DNA from: Actinobacteria bacterium UBA912
GTDB lineage: Bacteria > Actinomycetota > Coriobacteriia > Anaerosomatales > UBA912
Assembly (NCBI GenBank): GCA_002293965.1
Contig: DBEG01000146.1
Span: 1 to 26,396, forward strand
DNA length: 26,396 nt
Direction of reading: 5' to 3'
The stretch's first letter is position 1. Every line of letters starts with the position of its first letter. Both the position numbers and the translations under genes were made by a program. The notes below the pieces were generated by a model. The model was not told the DNA's origin, searched no databases, and worked only from the letters and a program-made list of their open reading frames with translations. Of the stretch, positions 6,695 through 13,813 are shown in pieces.

Positions 6695-6719
6695 ACTCTG
6701 CTTGACCGAGGCGAATCGC

Positions 6720-6736
6720 TGTTCGGTCATCGAACA
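6720..6736. promoter_or_regulatory. Short inverted repeat TGTTCG-N5-CGAACA before rsfS
   Basis: A perfect 6-bp inverted repeat in the 62-base gap between the LytR-like gene and rsfS. It could be a weak RNA hairpin or a protein site. It is not the actinobacterial or firmicute LexA box, whose half-sites have the opposite order. Confidence 0.3.
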
Positions 6737-6745
6737 TTGTCGGCT

Positions 6746-7882
6746 CTACTCTGTCGGTGGCCTGTAATCCTGGCCGATGATGACGATCACGTCTGCGATG
6801 CGCTGATCCGCTCGTTGGTCGACTACCTGCCCAACATCGAGTACGGCTGCGATCTGATGCCCGGCAGTTAGAGGGCCTGCCTGAACTATGACCTTCGTCT
6901 GCTTGTAGTCGAATCTATCAGCATTCTTCGTGTCTATGACTCTGAAGCCTTCGCGGATCAGTTGTTGTGCAGCCTGCCCAGCAACACCCGGAAGACCAGC
7001 GCCATTGTAGATGATGACTCGGATAGGGGCATCTTCCTCGGTGAAAGTGACTCCCCACCAGGTCTGTACCAGGTCTGCTATCTGGTCGCGCTGAGGTTCG
7101 AAATAGGTGTCCTGGCCAAGGGTGATCGGTTTCACTGGCATCGGCACCACGGCGACGTTCTCAGTCGGCGTTGCCTCGAACGTGGACTCCAATGCACTAA
7201 GCGCCTGTTCGTCGAAATTCTCTTCTCTGATCGCTCCCACTGCACTAGCGAAGGATTGATCGCGAACGATGGATTGATACGTTTCTTCATCGACAGTGAT
7301 ATATGACATGAATGGAACGCCGAAAAAGTTGGAGAATGCATCGAGAGCGACATCAGAACCGGCATCCCACGATGTGGCGACCTTGTCAAAACCGATGCCC
7401 GGGATCTCTATGAATGTGGCATCCGGTATCGCGATGGCATATATGGCGTCTCGCGGGCGATCTATCCTGACAGCCAAAAAACCAATCGCAGCATCGGATC
7501 GGTCCTTTGCCACGATGAGAACGTTATCGCGAGCCTTTTCCTGGCGTGATTCAGTGGTTTGAGCATTGCTCGCCGAGTGGATCGCGAGTTGTCGAGCTAC
7601 AGCATTGATACCGATCGCAGCCACCCAAAGCACCCCGATCGCGCCAACGGCGATCAGAGCGACTACGACGAGCACGCTGATGGCGCGAGACGCGCGAAGC
7701 TTGACCATTGCCGCAGTCTCGCTGATCAGGCGACGTGCACGGTGGATTCTGATCGCGGTTCGTGCTTTCTTGTTGTTTCCAGTCGCCCTCCTGGAAGTGC
7801 GCCATCCAGAAGGCATGGACGGTTCGATTGGGGACGCATCGCTCGAACTCCGTGTCCTGCGATTTCTTCTTCCATCATTCAT
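6746..7882 (-). CDS. LytR-like membrane protein: degenerate LCP domain plus LytR_C domain
   Basis: A 378-residue bitopic envelope protein. It has a long arginine-rich cytoplasmic tail (about 1-66), one transmembrane helix (about 68-90), an extracytoplasmic LCP-like domain (about 110-210, from DNVLIVAKD to the VPFMSYITVDEETYQSIV region) and a C-terminal LytR_C domain. The last begins IRVIIYNGAGLPGVAG and ends DVIVIIGQDY. LCP enzymes attach wall polymers to peptidoglycan and need the arginine of an IPRD motif; here the matching stretch reads IPDAT, with no arginine. Catalytic activity is therefore doubtful and a binding or scaffold role is more likely. The ATG at 7882 overlaps the yqeK stop (ATGA). 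A LytR-type gene between nadD/yqeK and rsfS is a recurrent actinobacterial arrangement. Confidence 0.83.
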   Translation of the reverse strand: MNDGRRNRRTRSSSDASPIEPSMPSGWRTSRRATGNNKKARTAIRIHRARRLISETAAMVKLRASRAISVLVVVALIAVGAIGVLWVAAIGINAVARQLAIHSASNAQTTESRQEKARDNVLIVAKDRSDAAIGFLAVRIDRPRDAIYAIAIPDATFIEIPGIGFDKVATSWDAGSDVALDAFSNFFGVPFMSYITVDEETYQSIVRDQSFASAVGAIREENFDEQALSALESTFEATPTENVAVVPMPVKPITLGQDTYFEPQRDQIADLVQTWWGVTFTEEDAPIRVIIYNGAGLPGVAGQAAQQLIREGFRVIDTKNADRFDYKQTKVIVQAGPLTAGHQIAAVLDVGQVVDQRADQRIADVIVIIGQDYRPPTE

Positions 7883-8475
7883 GAGCGTATGACTTCCGCT
7901 GATATCCGATCCACAATGCTGTTCCAAGAGTCTACAGTCACGGGATGAAGGTGTCGCCTTGTCTCAACGAGTTCAAAGAAGGTGGCAGCGTATGCTGCAG
8001 AATACAGCTCAAAGAGAGTTCCTTTACCAACCGATTCTCGTAGACCCTGAACGTGCGTGCAGCGTCGGCCAGGTTCGATCATGTCCGCCACGTATACGAT
8101 CATGTCGGCATCCGTCATCTCAGGTGATCCCAGGGTGTGCTTTGCTATTGCACGCAACACACCCTCCCCGATACCGGGAAAGACCGATCGCAACTCCGCA
8201 GCGCCTACTTGGGCATGCAGCAGATGTGGGGCCATCAGGTCCACGGCATCCATCGGAATACCGTGCTCCGTGGCACGCAAGATGAGAGTCGCGTCGTCTA
8301 CAGCCCTGCACCAATCATGCAAGAGGCCAGCGAGCCTCGCTGGCTCTGGATCGACCCCGTATACGAGTGAAAGCTCCAGCGCGCAGTTCGCTGTGGCTTC
8401 ACAGTGAGTGAAGACGCCGACGGGCATCTGTTGGCGTGCTACTTCCTGCGCTGTCTGCCAGTCCACTCCGGTCAT
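7879..8475 (-). CDS. yqeK: YqeK-type HD-domain phosphohydrolase (probable Ap4A hydrolase)
   Basis: Members of this family split diadenosine tetraphosphate symmetrically into two ADP. The 198 residues show an HD-type metal site: His24 in THCEATANCALELS, the His53-Asp54 pair in LAGLLHDWCR, a histidine-rich helix (MAPHLLHAQVGA) and Asp in IVYVADMIEPGR, followed by a helical C-terminus. The ATG at 8475 lies one base past the nadD stop and is served by an AGAGGG inside nadD. It overlaps the next gene by four bases. The nadD-yqeK pair is common in Gram-positive bacteria and ties dinucleotide-alarmone control to NAD synthesis. Confidence 0.92.
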   Translation of the reverse strand: MTGVDWQTAQEVARQQMPVGVFTHCEATANCALELSLVYGVDPEPARLAGLLHDWCRAVDDATLILRATEHGIPMDAVDLMAPHLLHAQVGAAELRSVFPGIGEGVLRAIAKHTLGSPEMTDADMIVYVADMIEPGRRCTHVQGLRESVGKGTLFELYSAAYAATFFELVETRRHLHPVTVDSWNSIVDRISAEVIRS

Positions 8476-8476
8476 T

Positions 8477-9082
8477 TCAGTAGGCCCTCTGATAAAGCCC
8501 GTATTTGTGGATGTAAGCTACAACCGGCTCAGGAGTCAGATAGCGTATCGGGCGGCGCGAGCCGACCCGATCGCGGATGTCAGTAGAGCTGATGGCCAAT
8601 GCAGGTACCTCGATGAATTCCACCGATAGGTTGGCTAAGGATTGCGCATGCTCCTCTATGGCGGCATTGATGTCATAGCCGGGCCTAGTGGCAGAAATGA
8701 ATGTACAAAGACCTCGGAATCGATCGGCATCCTTCCAGGTGGCGATCTCCCAGACGGCGTCCGCGCCAGTGATGAAGTAGATCTCGACTTTAGGCCCGAA
8801 TGAGTCTTTCAGCGCCAGGATCGTATCTATGGTGTAGGTGAGTCCGACCCTGTCGATCTCGAGTCTGGAAACGTCGAAATCAGGATTCGCCGAGGTTGCA
8901 ATGACGGTCATGAGGTACCGATGCTCGGCTGGGGTCACACTGACTTCACTCTTGCGAGCAGGGTTACCCGTGGGCATGAATATCACTTTGTCGAGGTTGT
9001 ACTGAACCAAAGCCTCATCGGCGGTCACCAGGTGTCCGAAGTGTATCGGATCGAAAGTCCCGCCCATGATGCCTAGACGCAT
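8477..9082 (-). CDS. nadD: Nicotinate-nucleotide adenylyltransferase NadD
   Basis: Joins nicotinate mononucleotide and ATP to form deamido-NAD in the cytosol. The 201 residues begin MRLGIMGGTFDPIHFGHL, the phosphate-binding (T/H)xGH motif of the nucleotidyltransferase fold. TGADAVWEIATWKDA follows in the middle and ISSTDIRDR near the C-terminus, which binds ATP phosphates. The open frame continues far upstream inside proA, but only the ATG at 9082 yields a proper NadD N-terminus. It follows the proA stop by eight bases with a weak GAGAAAG site. Length is normal for the family. Confidence 0.96.
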   Translation of the reverse strand: MRLGIMGGTFDPIHFGHLVTADEALVQYNLDKVIFMPTGNPARKSEVSVTPAEHRYLMTVIATSANPDFDVSRLEIDRVGLTYTIDTILALKDSFGPKVEIYFITGADAVWEIATWKDADRFRGLCTFISATRPGYDINAAIEEHAQSLANLSVEFIEVPALAISSTDIRDRVGSRRPIRYLTPEPVVAYIHKYGLYQRAY

Positions 9083-9090
9083 CGGCTTTC

Positions 9091-10344
9091 TCACTGTCTG
9101 ATCTGCCCGTTTCCGTAGCCCACGTACTTTGCCGAAGTCAGTGCTGCGAGTCCCATCGGACCTCTGGCGTGTAGCTTCTGGGTCGATATCCCGATTTCGG
9201 CTCCGAGTCCGAATTCTCCGCCATCGGTGAATCTTGTCGATGCATTCACGTACACGGCAGCGGAATCGACTTCGTTCACGAAACGCTGGGCAGCAGCATA
9301 ATCCTCGGTGATGATAGCTTCGGAGTGCCGGGTGCCGTACGTGTTGATGTGGGAGATCGCCTCGCTCAGACCAGATACAACTTTCACCGACATCTTCAAG
9401 TCCAGGTATTCGGTTCCCCAATCCGCCTCTGATGCTTGTTCGATCCGCATCACTGCACCCAAGGCCCGTGATGGTTCATCGGCAAAGATTGTGACACCGT
9501 GTTCTTCGAGCTCCTTGAGGATCGGTGGGAGAATCGTCCTATAGCAGGACTCATCGACCAGCAGGGATTCCGCGGCATTACACACCCCGGGTCTTTGGAC
9601 TTTCGCATTGAGGACGATGTTCTTGGCCATTTCTGCATCGGCTGTCCCGTGGATATAGATGTGGCAATTGCCGGTACCCGTTTCGATGACTGGTATCTGG
9701 GAGTTCTCGACAACGCTGCGGATAAGTCCGGCGCCTCCACGGGGAATCAGCACGTCGATGTAGTCGTGCAAAGTCATCAACTCCTCGGCGGCTTCCCGCT
9801 CGGTCGACTCGATCGACGCTATGGAACCTTGGGGCATACCAAGCGCCATTGCGGCGTTAGCGAGCACTCTGGTCAGCGCCATATTGGAATTGTGCGCAAG
9901 AGAACCGCCGCGCAAGATGACCGCATTGCCGGTCTTGATGCACAAGCCTGCCGCGTCGGCGGTGACGTTGGGTCGTGCCTCATAGATCATTGCAACGACA
10001 CCGATCGGAACCCTGACTTTGACCAGGCGGATCCCATTAGAAAGCGTGCTGCCCTCAAGAACCTCACCGATCGGGTCCGGCAATAGCGATAGTGCCTTGA
10101 GCGATTCCGACATGGACTTGAGGCGCGCGGCATTCAGTTCGAGTCGATCCAACAGGGCAGGAGACGTGCCCTTGCTTTGTGCATCAACGAGATCGATTGC
10201 ATTGGCGGCGAGGATCTCGTCTTGGTTATGGGTCAGGGCATGTGCCATACCGAGCAAGGCATGGTTTCTGAGTTCCGACGATGTGGTGCCCAGGAAGCGG
10301 GCTGCCTTTTGTGCCTGTATTGCCTGTGCAGTGATCTCCGACAT
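9091..10344 (-). CDS. proA: Gamma-glutamyl phosphate reductase (glutamate-5-semialdehyde dehydrogenase)
   Basis: Second step of proline synthesis: NADPH-dependent reduction of glutamyl-5-phosphate to the semialdehyde. The 417 residues match the full family length. The aldehyde-dehydrogenase fold is clear: a cofactor region around VPIGVVAMIYEARPN and GNAVILRGG, the catalytic cysteine in QRPGVCNAAE (near residue 255), and the C-terminal FTDGGEFGLGAEIGISTQKL. The ATG at 10344 follows an AGGAAGGA site with somewhat long spacing. The gene lies 35 bases downstream of proB, so kinase and reductase are made together, as expected for their unstable intermediate. Confidence 0.97.
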   Translation of the reverse strand: MSEITAQAIQAQKAARFLGTTSSELRNHALLGMAHALTHNQDEILAANAIDLVDAQSKGTSPALLDRLELNAARLKSMSESLKALSLLPDPIGEVLEGSTLSNGIRLVKVRVPIGVVAMIYEARPNVTADAAGLCIKTGNAVILRGGSLAHNSNMALTRVLANAAMALGMPQGSIASIESTEREAAEELMTLHDYIDVLIPRGGAGLIRSVVENSQIPVIETGTGNCHIYIHGTADAEMAKNIVLNAKVQRPGVCNAAESLLVDESCYRTILPPILKELEEHGVTIFADEPSRALGAVMRIEQASEADWGTEYLDLKMSVKVVSGLSEAISHINTYGTRHSEAIITEDYAAAQRFVNEVDSAAVYVNASTRFTDGGEFGLGAEIGISTQKLHARGPMGLAALTSAKYVGYGNGQIRQ

Positions 10345-10379
10345 TCTGTTGGATTCCTTCCTAAACGGCTCTAAGGCTG

Positions 10380-11486
10380 TCAGAAAACTACCAGATGATC
10401 CCTGTGTACCACTTCTCTTCCAGCAACAGAGGGTCGATCCTGCAGGATCTGGGTGGACTTAAGGCCCTTGACCACATCCAGATCCGCCGAAGATATTCCC
10501 ACCAACCCCTGCGCAAGCAGGTTGCCTTGCTGGTCCTTCAATATTACAGTATCCCCAGCCAAGAAACTGCCTTCGGTCCGTATGACACCAGCGGGCAGGA
10601 GCGATGAGCCCCTGGTCAGTATCGCTTGTCGAGCTCCATCATCGATGATTATCGCTCCAGAAGGCGACCCGCCCATGGCTATCCAGAGCTTCCGCGCGCT
10701 GATGGTGTCGCCGTCTGTCGCGAAGCGAGTTCCCACCGCTTCACCTTCGGCGGCAGCTAATATGACCCCTGGTCTGCGTCCGTCACAAACCACGAGCGGT
10801 ATTCCCGCACGCATGAGTAGCTGAGCGGCCTTGACTTTAGTCGCCATACCACCCGAACCGATCGTGGTTCCTGCACCGCCGGCACCCTCGAGCACAGAGT
10901 CGGTGATCTGATCAACGTCTGTAAGCAATTCCGCCTCTGCATCATGACGTGGATCGGATGTGTACAGTCCCTCTATGTCAGTGAGCAACAATACCATCTC
11001 AGCCTCTATCATCACTGCCACCAGAGCAGCAAGTGTGTCATTGTCTCCGAAGCGTATCTCTTCGACAGCGATGGAATCGTTCTCATTGACTATTGGGACG
11101 ATTCCCAATGAGATGAGACGATCAAAGGTATTCTTTGCGTTCAAGTATGAAGGCCTATGCGCAGTATCTCGACGGGTCAGAAGGATCTGTCCTATAGGGA
11201 TGTGATGGCAGTCGAACATGTCTGAGTACTGCTGAAGAATGCGCACTTGGCCGATACTGGCGGCAGCCTGCAGAGAGGGCATATCTGAAGGGCGAGAAGC
11301 CAAACCGAGAACCTCGATGCCTGCGGCTATGGCGCCACTGGACACAAGCACCGGGTTCCATCCCGATTCGACCAGAGAAGCGACCTGGTCAACCAAGTTT
11401 CGGATGTAGTCGAGGTCCAGTCCTCCAGTCGATGAGGCCAATGTCGAAGAACCGACCTTGATGACTATACGCCTACCGTCAGCCAC
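10380..11486 (-). CDS. proB: Glutamate 5-kinase with C-terminal PUA domain
   Basis: Commits glutamate to proline by phosphorylating its side chain; normally feedback-inhibited by proline. The 368 residues comprise an amino-acid-kinase domain (about 1-255) and a PUA domain (about 275-360). The kinase shows VIKVGSSTL at the N-terminus, VSSGAIAAG, VNENDSIAVEEIRFGDND and GSGGMATKVKAA. The PUA domain is found in E. coli-type enzymes. The start is GTG 11486, eight bases inside the end of obg; an ATG six bases further upstream is followed at once by a stop. obg-proB-proA is a conserved actinobacterial order, and the overlap implies coupling to Obg translation. Confidence 0.96.
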   Translation of the reverse strand: MADGRRIVIKVGSSTLASSTGGLDLDYIRNLVDQVASLVESGWNPVLVSSGAIAAGIEVLGLASRPSDMPSLQAAASIGQVRILQQYSDMFDCHHIPIGQILLTRRDTAHRPSYLNAKNTFDRLISLGIVPIVNENDSIAVEEIRFGDNDTLAALVAVMIEAEMVLLLTDIEGLYTSDPRHDAEAELLTDVDQITDSVLEGAGGAGTTIGSGGMATKVKAAQLLMRAGIPLVVCDGRRPGVILAAAEGEAVGTRFATDGDTISARKLWIAMGGSPSGAIIIDDGARQAILTRGSSLLPAGVIRTEGSFLAGDTVILKDQQGNLLAQGLVGISSADLDVVKGLKSTQILQDRPSVAGREVVHRDHLVVF

Positions 11487-12780
11487 TCACATCACCGCCG
11501 ATGTCTGAGAACTCGAATACCGCCCCTGCGATGTAGATTTCATCACCCTCAACAGCGCCGGCCTCCTTGAGTGCGATCTCAACACCAGCCTTGACAAGGC
11601 GTCTTTGCAGGAAGGCAAGTGCTTCTGGGTTGCTGAGTTCAGTCATAATTACCATCCGCTCGATCCCTTTGCCCTCGACACGAAATCCCTCGTTCTCTCG
11701 ACGCACCCGGAAACGATAGTCGCTCTTGGGCTCGAAGACGTATCGAGCTTGTTGCTCGGGGACAAGCTCGATGGAACTAGTCCGAATTTGGTGAATTCTT
11801 TCGCCTAGGAAGAGAATCAATGCATCGATTCCTCTCCCATCAAGAGCAGAAATCTCGAAATACTCGACCTGTCGCTGTTCTGCAAGTCTTCGAACCGCCT
11901 CTGATGCGGCGGAGGTCTCAGGCATGTCAGCTTTATTCCCAATCAAAATATATGGACGGTTCGAGAGTTCACGGTTGTGAGCAGCGAGCTCGGTTTCAAT
12001 CGTGCGGACATCATCGAGTGGATCACGGCCCTCATATCCACCAGTCAGATCAACGACATGCAAAAGGAAGGCAGCCCGTTCAACATGGCGCAAGAATGTG
12101 TGCCCCAGACCCTTGCCATCGCTCGCGCCCTCAATCAATCCAGGGACATCGGCAACAACGAAGGAGTAATCCCCGGCTCGAACAACGCCTAGATTGGGAA
12201 CAATGGTGGTGAATGGGTAGTCGGCTACTTTGGGCTTTGCAGCGCTCATTCTAGAGATAATTGAGGACTTCCCTACGTTCGGAAATCCAATGAGCGCAGC
12301 ATCGGCCATGAGCTTAAGTTCTAGCTCGATCCACCGCTCTTCACCCGGTTCGCCGAGTTCGGCAAAAGCGGGCGCCCTTTTAGTCGGGGTAACGAAGCAG
12401 GTGTTGCCTCTCCCCCCCTTTCCGCCCTTGGCGACGGTCACTTGGCTTCCGTGAGCAGCTAGATCCTTAACTACTTCACCTGATTCGACATCCCTTACGA
12501 TGGTCCCGACAGGAACCCGAAGTACAAGATCGTCACCGCAGGCGCCATCGAGCTTAGAGCCCTTACCGTGTCTCCCGCGCGTGGCCTTGTGGTGACGTCG
12601 GAAGTGATACTCAAGCAGCGTGGTCAGAGCTGCATCCGCCTGGACGATGACGTCTCCGCCCATGCCTCCATCGCCGCCATCTGGTCCACCTTTGGGGACA
12701 TGAGCCTCGCGGCGAAAGGAACAGCAGCCCGCACCGCCGTTGCCAGCGGTGACATGGATCTTGACCTGATCGACGAACAT
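11479..12780 (-). CDS. obg: Obg (CgtA) GTPase
   Basis: A slow GTPase that binds the 50S subunit and links its maturation to ppGpp and growth state. The 433-residue form starts MFVDQVKIHVTAGNGGAGC, the glycine-rich Obg fold (1 to about 158). The G domain shows GFPNVGKSS (G1), DVPGLIEGA (G3), GNKADMP (G4) and SALDG (G5). An OCT domain at about 345-425 completes the Gram-positive type. The ATG at 12780 matches the family N-terminus but has no good ribosome site. A TTG at 12792, nine bases after GAAAGG, would add four residues and is a serious alternative. It lies 104 bases after rpmA, separated by a GC-rich hairpin, and overlaps proB by eight bases. Confidence 0.96.
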   Translation of the reverse strand: MFVDQVKIHVTAGNGGAGCCSFRREAHVPKGGPDGGDGGMGGDVIVQADAALTTLLEYHFRRHHKATRGRHGKGSKLDGACGDDLVLRVPVGTIVRDVESGEVVKDLAAHGSQVTVAKGGKGGRGNTCFVTPTKRAPAFAELGEPGEERWIELELKLMADAALIGFPNVGKSSIISRMSAAKPKVADYPFTTIVPNLGVVRAGDYSFVVADVPGLIEGASDGKGLGHTFLRHVERAAFLLHVVDLTGGYEGRDPLDDVRTIETELAAHNRELSNRPYILIGNKADMPETSAASEAVRRLAEQRQVEYFEISALDGRGIDALILFLGERIHQIRTSSIELVPEQQARYVFEPKSDYRFRVRRENEGFRVEGKGIERMVIMTELSNPEALAFLQRRLVKAGVEIALKEAGAVEGDEIYIAGAVFEFSDIGGDVSG

Positions 12781-12821
12781 GTTGTCTGGCAACTCACACA
12801 ACCTTTCGCAGAATACAAAGG

Positions 12822-12853
12822 AGGCCCCCCGTTTGAAAGATGCCGGAGGGCCC
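12822..12853 (-). terminator. GC-rich hairpin between rpmA and obg, possible attenuator
   Basis: On the minus strand GGGCCCTCCG pairs with CGGGGGGCCT over 10 bp (two G-U pairs) around a 12-base loop. CCTTTG follows, only a short T run. It sits 31 bases after the rpmA stop and about 40 before obg, so it could partly terminate the ribosomal message and lower obg expression. Confidence 0.45.
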
Positions 12854-12884
12854 TTGGTCCTTCATCGATTATCCGTTCTTACGT

Positions 12885-13139
12885 CTATCCCGCAACAGGA
12901 TCTATGTGAACTCGACGCTTGAGACCACGGGAGAACCGAACGACGCCTGCCGTGGTAGCAAACAAAGTGTCGTCACTTCCCCGACCGACGTTTTCACCGG
13001 GATGAATTCGGGTTCCGCGCTGACGTACGAGAACCGAACCCGCAGTGACTACCTGTCCGTCGAAGCGCTTCACGCCTAGACGCTTGGCCTTGGAGTCACG
13101 ACCGTTCTTCGTACTTCCCATTCCCTTTTTATGTGCCAT
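12885..13139 (-). CDS. rpmA: 50S ribosomal protein L27
   Basis: Component of the large subunit whose N-terminal tail reaches the peptidyl-transferase centre. The 84 residues begin MAHKKGMGSTKNGRDS, giving a mature AHKKG tail directly. The Firmicute-type N-terminal extension that must be cut by Prp protease is absent. The core GVKRFDGQVVTAGSVLVRQRGTR and the HPGENVGRGSDDTLFA segment are typical. The ATG at 13139 follows a weak TAGG site, 55 bases after the rplU stop. Length is normal and the assignment is secure. Confidence 0.98.
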   Translation of the reverse strand: MAHKKGMGSTKNGRDSKAKRLGVKRFDGQVVTAGSVLVRQRGTRIHPGENVGRGSDDTLFATTAGVVRFSRGLKRRVHIDPVAG

Positions 13140-13194
13140 GGATATTCAGCCTACTTTCAATAATTCTAGAGACTTTTCAGGGCTGCAATCTAAA

Positions 13195-13716
13195 TCAGTC
13201 AGAGGCCTTTTTGGAATGTACGCCGCAGAAATCTGAGCCTTCCTTGGCCTTGTTCGAGCAAGGTTCCCCGCTAGACTTCTTCGCCTGACATGCAGCGGGC
13301 CCAGCGAGATCAACCCGAGCAACCTCGTTCGGAACAGGCACAACCTCCTCGGCGGCCTTGACCGTCTTCGCGACCTTTGCCTTCGCCTTGGGCGCACCTC
13401 CCGGCGTACCGATGTTTATGTCGGTTATGAGAAGACGCGACTGTAGCTGACGATGACCCTTCAGACGCTTATACCCCTTACGCTTCTTGAACTTGAAGAC
13501 TACGACTTTGTCGCCGGCAAAGTGCTCGAGTACCTTAGCCGTGACAGTTGCAGAGGTCAGCGCCTGGCCACCAGTGCAAATACTCTCGCCATCAACAGCG
13601 AACAGCACCTCGAGATCGACGCTGTCGCCAACGGCACTGTCAATCTTCTCAACTACTACTCGGGCACCCTGGGTGACCTTGATTTGCTTTCCACCAGTAG
13701 AAACTACAGCATACAT
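13195..13716 (-). CDS. rplU: 50S ribosomal protein L21 with a C-terminal Cys/His extension
   Basis: Residues 1-103 are ordinary bacterial L21, from MYAVVSTGGKQIKV to FKFKKRKGYKRLKGHRQ and LLITDINIG. It is an early-assembly 23S rRNA-binding protein. A lysine/alanine-rich linker (about 104-140) and a compact tail follow. The tail cysteines and histidine are Cys143, Cys153, Cys164 and His167, spaced C-x9-C-x10-C-x2-H around GEPCSNKAKEGSDFCGVH. The pattern looks like a small zinc-binding module seen in other unrelated bacterial proteins. The total, 173 residues, is about 70 longer than normal. The stop codon follows the tail in the same uninterrupted frame, and the preceding gene signals are normal, so this is not a frameshift artefact. 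The promoter is at 13757-13785. The function of the tail is unknown; rRNA binding or zinc sensing are possibilities. Confidence 0.96.
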   Translation of the reverse strand: MYAVVSTGGKQIKVTQGARVVVEKIDSAVGDSVDLEVLFAVDGESICTGGQALTSATVTAKVLEHFAGDKVVVFKFKKRKGYKRLKGHRQLQSRLLITDINIGTPGGAPKAKAKVAKTVKAAEEVVPVPNEVARVDLAGPAACQAKKSSGEPCSNKAKEGSDFCGVHSKKASD

Positions 13717-13756
13717 CCTTGTAGGCCTTTCTTATTGGCTAAATGCACAAGAGGTG

Positions 13757-13785
13757 ATGGTACCAGCCGAAATCGCAGTAGTCAA
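13757..13785 (-). promoter_or_regulatory. Promoter for rplU-rpmA
   Basis: TTGACT (13780-13785) and TACCAT (13757-13762) on the minus strand are spaced 17 bases apart, with TGG just before the -10 (extended -10 form). It starts transcription about 35 bases upstream of the L21 start and separates ribosomal-protein expression from the upstream rng operon. Confidence 0.72.
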
Positions 13786-13813
13786 ACAGTAGCTGGCATG
13801 ATTTGAATGCTTT

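Noticed and set aside
6720..6736. LexA (SOS) box before rsfS
   Set aside because: The half-sites are in the reverse order (GTTCG...CGAAC) and the context is not DNA repair.
9083..9421. Longer N-terminus for NadD
   Set aside because: The extra residues are the shadow of proA in another frame; NadD begins with the nucleotide-binding motif close to its N-terminus.
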